Shown: positions 5,417 to 8,189 of the stretch, in pieces
Layout of the letters: each line of letters begins with the position of its first letter
Numbering within the stretch: the first letter of the stretch is position 1
Assembly: GCA_035277545.1 (NCBI GenBank)
Contig: DATEKI010000001.1
Coordinates: 1 to 8,189 of the forward strand
Reading direction: 5' to 3'
From: 66-474 sp035277545
GTDB lineage: Bacteria; Pseudomonadota; Gammaproteobacteria; Xanthomonadales; Rhodanobacteraceae
Length of the DNA: 8,189 nucleotides
The notes under the pieces: model-generated
What the model saw: only the letters and a program-made list of their open reading frames with translations
What the model was told of the DNA's origin: nothing
Database searches by the model: none
Position numbers and translations under genes: made by a program

Positions 5417-5630
5417 GCTGAACATCGCGAATCCGATAGTGGCGATTGCCCCGGCGGGCCGCGTTCAGCCGAACAGGGCGTCGGGAAAACGCCCTGTCAA
5501 TGCAGGCCATGGATAGCCTGCCGCGGACCACGTGCTGAAAGCGCTTGACCCGACGAAGCCGAGCCCGCGTGTGCGCCAGCTCGGCGTGTCGGGACCGTGT
5601 CCATGGCGCGAGTGACGTGCGGGAAAGCAC
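5417..5630. other. Structured intergenic region upstream of bepA, no convincing gene
   Basis: Part of the 330-base gap (5376-5705) between divergent grxC and bepA. Seen on the plus strand: GCTGAAC/GTTCAGC (5417-5423/5463-5469) closes a possible three-way junction with ATCGC/GCGAT (5424-5428/5442-5446) and GCCC/GGGC (5448-5451/5456-5459). ACAGGGCGT/ACGCCCTGT (5473-5481/5489-5497) is a perfect 9-bp stem, and GCAGGC/GCCTGC (5502-5507/5516-5521) is a 6-bp stem. A long hairpin, CCCGAC-gaa-GCCGAGC against GCTCGGC-gt-GTCGGG (5549-5564/5579-5593), has 13 pairs. GTGC/GCAC (5617-5620/5627-5630) is a short final stem. No known RNA (6S, SRP, RNase P, tmRNA) is recognised. It may be a small RNA, a bepA leader or a chance cluster of GC-rich palindromes. 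Confidence 0.4.
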
Positions 5631-5643
5631 TTCTTCGACCGAC

Positions 5644-5652
5644 TGCTAGACT
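5644..5652 (+). promoter_or_regulatory. Possible extended -10 for bepA
   Basis: TG-c-TAGACT has the TGn extension and a partial -10 hexamer, 53 bases before ATG 5706. No -35 is visible. If real, the transcript would begin after the structured region and exclude it from the bepA leader. Confidence 0.25.
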
Positions 5653-5705
5653 CGAACCATTCAAGCACTCGCCGGTCAAACCAAGAACGGAGCCCGCCGA
5701 CCGAA

Positions 5706-7529
5706 ATGCCGTTCCGCCTTCGCCGCCAGACCTTGTTCGCCTTCGCCGCCGCGGTGGCCTTGTCGCTGCCCGCCGCCGCGCAACAGGCGGACGTGCGCCT
5801 GCCCAGCCTCGGCAGTTCGGCCGACACCATCATGTCGCCGCAGGAAGCGCAGGCCTATGGCGCGGAATTCCTGCGCGAACTGCGCGCGGCGCACCTGGTG
5901 CTGGACGACCCGCAGGTGGACCAGTACCTGCGCACGCTGGGCTACCGGCTGGCCTCCGCCAGCGCCGACCCGAGCCAGCACTACACGTTCACCCTGATCA
6001 ACGTTCCCGAGATCAACTCGTTCGCCACCTTCGGCGGTTACATCTTCATCTTCTCGGGCATGCTCACCGTCACGCAGGACCAGGACCAGCTGGCGGCGGT
6101 GATGGCGCACGAACTGGCGCACATCAGCCAGCATCATCTGCAACGCGCCATCGAGGACCAGAAGAAGTCCACGCCGCTGTACGTGCTGGGAGCGTTCGCG
6201 GCCGCGCTGGCGGCCTCGCACGCCGACTCCGGCAACCGCTACGGCCAGAACCAGCCCTACGGTTACGGCTACGGCAACGCGCCGTACCAGCAGGGCGTCG
6301 ACCCCGCCATCGGTGCGTTCTACTCGGTGATGGCGATGATGCAGCAGCACATGATCGACTTCACCCGCAAGGACGAGGAGGAAGCCGACCACGTCGGCAT
6401 CGAGACGCTGGCCAAGGCCGGCTTCGATCCCGAGGGCATGGCGACGGTGTTCGCGCGCATGCAGGCGCTGCTGCGTCCCGGAGGCGACGGCGGCATGGCG
6501 GCCGGCAACATCCCCGACTTCCTGCAGGACCACCCGGTCAGCAGCGTGCGCATCGCCGACGCCCGGGCCCGCGCGCACGTGCTGGAGCAGCAGATGCACG
6601 CCGTCAAGGGCTGCGTGAGCGTGCAGATCGGCACATTGCACTGCAAGGAAGAGCAGGTGCCCGCGCAAGTCGGCAGCGGGACGACCGATCCTTCCGGCTA
6701 CGGCATGCTGCCGCTGCCGTTCGTCAAGGATCCCTCGGCGCTGCTCGATCATTCCGTGCGCGGTCCCAGCGAACGGCAATACGAATTGATGCGCGAACGC
6801 GTGCGCGTGCTGTCGTCGAGCAACCCGCGCTCGGTGCTGGACTACTACACGCGCAACATGGGTGACGACGCCAGGTTCGCGGCGTCCGTCTCCAACCGCT
6901 ACGGTTACGCGCTGGCATTGCTGCAATTGAACCAGGCCGCGAAAGCGGTGCCGGTCATGCAGAAACTGGCGGACGCCAGTCCCGGCGACCTCACCCTGGC
7001 GCTGGGTCTGGCGGATGCGGAACGCCACGCCGGTCAGCGCACCCAGGCGCTGCAACGCTACGCCGCGCTCAATTCCACGTGGCCCAACGATCCCGCGATC
7101 GTGCTCGACTACAGCAACGCGCTGCTGGACAGCGGTACCAAGGCCGACGCCAGGACCGCGCAAGGCTTGTTGAAACCGCTGCTCAATGACGACTCCGAAC
7201 CTTCGCTGTACGCGACCTACGGCCATGCATGCCACGTCGCGGGCGACGAGGTACACGCCGGCATCGCCTACGCCGACGCGACCTTCCTGTCCGGCCATGC
7301 CGCGGACGCGCTGGACCAGTTGCATCGATTGCTGAAGCGCAGCGACCTCGACTACTACACACGCTCGCAGATCGATGCACGCATCGCGCAGATTACCCCG
7401 ATCGTGCTGGAAATCCGCCGCCGCCACCTGGACCAGGACCAGAACGGCGATGACGGCAACTCGCTGCAGGGCCACCAGGCCGGCCTGCGCTTCGGCGCCT
7501 GCGCGGGCGCGGCCTGCCTGCAACGGTGA
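5706..7529 (+). CDS. bepA: BepA-like periplasmic M48 metalloprotease with C-terminal TPR region
   Basis: The 607-residue precursor has a signal peptide (RLRRQTLFAFAAAVALSLPAAA, about 4-25, likely cut after the AAA-Q region). The M48 zinc protease domain has H135-E-x-x-H139 in MAHELAHISQHH, and the third ligand is probably Glu224 of the EEEAD motif (224-228). A later QDHPVSSVRIADAR (274-287) carries the His-Pro and Arg typical of BepA/YfgC. Helical TPR-like repeats span roughly 368-545. BepA proteins chaperone or degrade the LPS transporter LptD and other outer-membrane proteins stalled at the BAM complex. This copy is clearly longer than the 487-residue E. coli protein. The extra length includes a Tyr/Gly/Asn/Gln-rich insertion (about 177-198) and an acidic then Cys-containing tail (about 576-607, Cys599 and Cys604). 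The start is ATG 5706, with CGGAG 13 bases before it. A periplasmic cyclophilin gene follows 73 bases later. Confidence 0.88.
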   Translation: MPFRLRRQTLFAFAAAVALSLPAAAQQADVRLPSLGSSADTIMSPQEAQAYGAEFLRELRAAHLVLDDPQVDQYLRTLGYRLASASADPSQHYTFTLINVPEINSFATFGGYIFIFSGMLTVTQDQDQLAAVMAHELAHISQHHLQRAIEDQKKSTPLYVLGAFAAALAASHADSGNRYGQNQPYGYGYGNAPYQQGVDPAIGAFYSVMAMMQQHMIDFTRKDEEEADHVGIETLAKAGFDPEGMATVFARMQALLRPGGDGGMAAGNIPDFLQDHPVSSVRIADARARAHVLEQQMHAVKGCVSVQIGTLHCKEEQVPAQVGSGTTDPSGYGMLPLPFVKDPSALLDHSVRGPSERQYELMRERVRVLSSSNPRSVLDYYTRNMGDDARFAASVSNRYGYALALLQLNQAAKAVPVMQKLADASPGDLTLALGLADAERHAGQRTQALQRYAALNSTWPNDPAIVLDYSNALLDSGTKADARTAQGLLKPLLNDDSEPSLYATYGHACHVAGDEVHAGIAYADATFLSGHAADALDQLHRLLKRSDLDYYTRSQIDARIAQITPIVLEIRRRHLDQDQNGDDGNSLQGHQAGLRFGACAGAACLQR

Positions 7530-7566
7530 GCGCCCGGGCCATGCGGTGCGGGACAGGTCGCTCGCG

Positions 7567-7572
7567 TATCAT
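7567..7572 (+). promoter_or_regulatory. Candidate -10 element for the cyclophilin gene
   Basis: TATCAT lies 30 bases before ATG 7603, in the 73-base gap after bepA. No clear -35 is present. Co-transcription with bepA is also possible. Confidence 0.35.
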
Positions 7573-7602
7573 GCCGTTTTCGTGTTGCCTGCCATCCGCG
7601 CC

Positions 7603-8189
7603 ATGACCGCCATCCGACATCCGCTTCGCCCGTTGTTCGCCGCCTCGCTCGCGATCGTGCTGTTCGCGTTCGTTGCCAACCGCGCGAACGCGGAAGCAGC
7701 GCCCGCCTCGGCCTCGTCCACGGCAGCGCCGGCCGCCCCCGCGCATCCGCAGGTGGAGTTCAAGACTTCACAAGGCGACTTCGTGATCGAGCTGTTTCCC
7801 GACAAGGCGCCCAAGACCGTCGCCAACTTCCTGCAATACGTGAAGGACGGTTTCTACGATGGCACCGTGTTCCATCGCGTGATCCCGGGTTACCTGGTCC
7901 AGGGCGGCCTGTACACGCGCGAGCTGCGGCCCAAGCGCACGCTGCCGCCAATTCCGGACGAAGCCAACAACGGCTTGTCGAACCTGCGCGGCACCGTCGC
8001 GGCGGCGCGTGGGCCCGATCCCGATTCGGCGACCGCGCAGTTCTTCATCAACGTGGTGGACAATCCGCGCCTCGATTACGTCGGCAACCAGAGCGGCATG
8101 ACCTGGGGCTACGCGGTGTTCGGCAAGATCGTCACGGGCATGGACGTGGTGGACAAGATCGACAACCTTCCGACCGGGCCGCAGGGCCC
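7603..8189 (+). CDS. Periplasmic cyclophilin-type peptidyl-prolyl isomerase (3' end outside window)
   Basis: The frame is open from ATG 7603 to the window edge, giving 195 complete residues. Cyclophilins catalyse cis-trans isomerisation at proline. A signal peptide (about 1-30, ending NRANA before EA) and an Ala/Pro/Ser linker (31-49) place it in the periplasm, as for PpiA. The cyclophilin domain starts near 50 (VEFKTSQGDFVIELFPDKAP). The active site is visible: FHRVIPG with Arg92, Q100 in LVQGG, and PDSATAQFFIN (140-150) with the hydrophobic pocket phenylalanines. GYAVFGKIVTGMDVVDKI (169-186) is the C-terminal core strand and helix. The usual QGGG/QGGD reads QGGL. The missing end should be short. 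Upstream is bepA on the same strand, so both genes serve envelope protein folding. The leader has no Shine-Dalgarno. Confidence 0.93.
   Translation, partial: MTAIRHPLRPLFAASLAIVLFAFVANRANAEAAPASASSTAAPAAPAHPQVEFKTSQGDFVIELFPDKAPKTVANFLQYVKDGFYDGTVFHRVIPGYLVQGGLYTRELRPKRTLPPIPDEANNGLSNLRGTVAAARGPDPDSATAQFFINVVDNPRLDYVGNQSGMTWGYAVFGKIVTGMDVVDKIDNLPTGPQG

Noticed and set aside
5417..5602. 6S RNA, SRP RNA, tmRNA or RNase P RNA in the bepA upstream region
   Set aside because: None of the conserved sequence blocks I know for these RNAs is present; only generic stem-loops are seen.
5409..5630. A small minus-strand gene of 73 codons upstream of grxC
   Set aside because: It has no ribosome binding site and an Arg-rich composition, and it lies across the stem-loops; nothing supports coding.
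5597..6865. A 422-codon plus-strand frame overlapping the start of bepA
   Set aside because: It is an Arg/Ala/Gly-rich alternate reading of the bepA gene, without motifs.
5676..7523. A 615-codon open frame on the minus strand opposite bepA
   Set aside because: The plus strand encodes a complete M48 protease with signal peptide and catalytic motifs. The antisense protein is Val/Arg/Gln/His-rich and matches nothing I recognise.

Overview
The window is GC-rich chromosomal DNA with strong third-position GC bias. It looks like a gammaproteobacterium of the Xanthomonadales (Lysobacterales). The support is a short NAD-type isocitrate dehydrogenase typical of xanthomonads, an LpxO lipid A hydroxylase, a BepA-type periplasmic protease, and an intergenic palindromic repeat with GTCATTCC/GGAATGAC ends. 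This is inference from gene content. The genus cannot be fixed from this stretch.

Layout, left to right: (1) the 3' end of a PhoH-family ATPase gene (1-333, +). (2) A 250-bp gap filled almost entirely by two palindromic repeat units (357-576), ending a few bases before thiD. (3) thiD (584-1378, +), then lpxO (1409-2353, +) after a 30-bp gap. (4) A two-gene regulatory module on +: an ECF41-type sigma factor with a fused C-terminal SnoaL-like domain (2415-3314) and an AhpD-like carboxymuconolactone decarboxylase-family protein (3361-3822). Five bases after lpxO stops there is an exact TGTCACA-N16-CGTC, the promoter type known for ECF41 autoregulation. (5) On the minus strand, convergent to the module, NAD-isocitrate dehydrogenase (3910-4920) and upstream of it grxC (5109-5375). 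(6) A 330-bp divergent intergenic region (5376-5705) with no convincing gene but unusually many stem-loops, several showing GGA in the loop. (7) On +, bepA (5706-7529) and a signal-peptide-bearing cyclophilin that runs off the right edge (7603-8189).

Functionally these are mostly housekeeping genes: thiamine pyrimidine salvage and synthesis, TCA cycle, thiol redox, lipid A modification and periplasmic protein quality control. The ECF41 pair is the one clear regulatory system. It belongs to a described class, but this copy departs from the usual signature motifs of its C-terminal domain. The least explained sequence is the structured intergenic region before bepA. I found no rRNA, tRNA, CRISPR array, transposase or phage gene, and nothing I can defend as a wholly new system.
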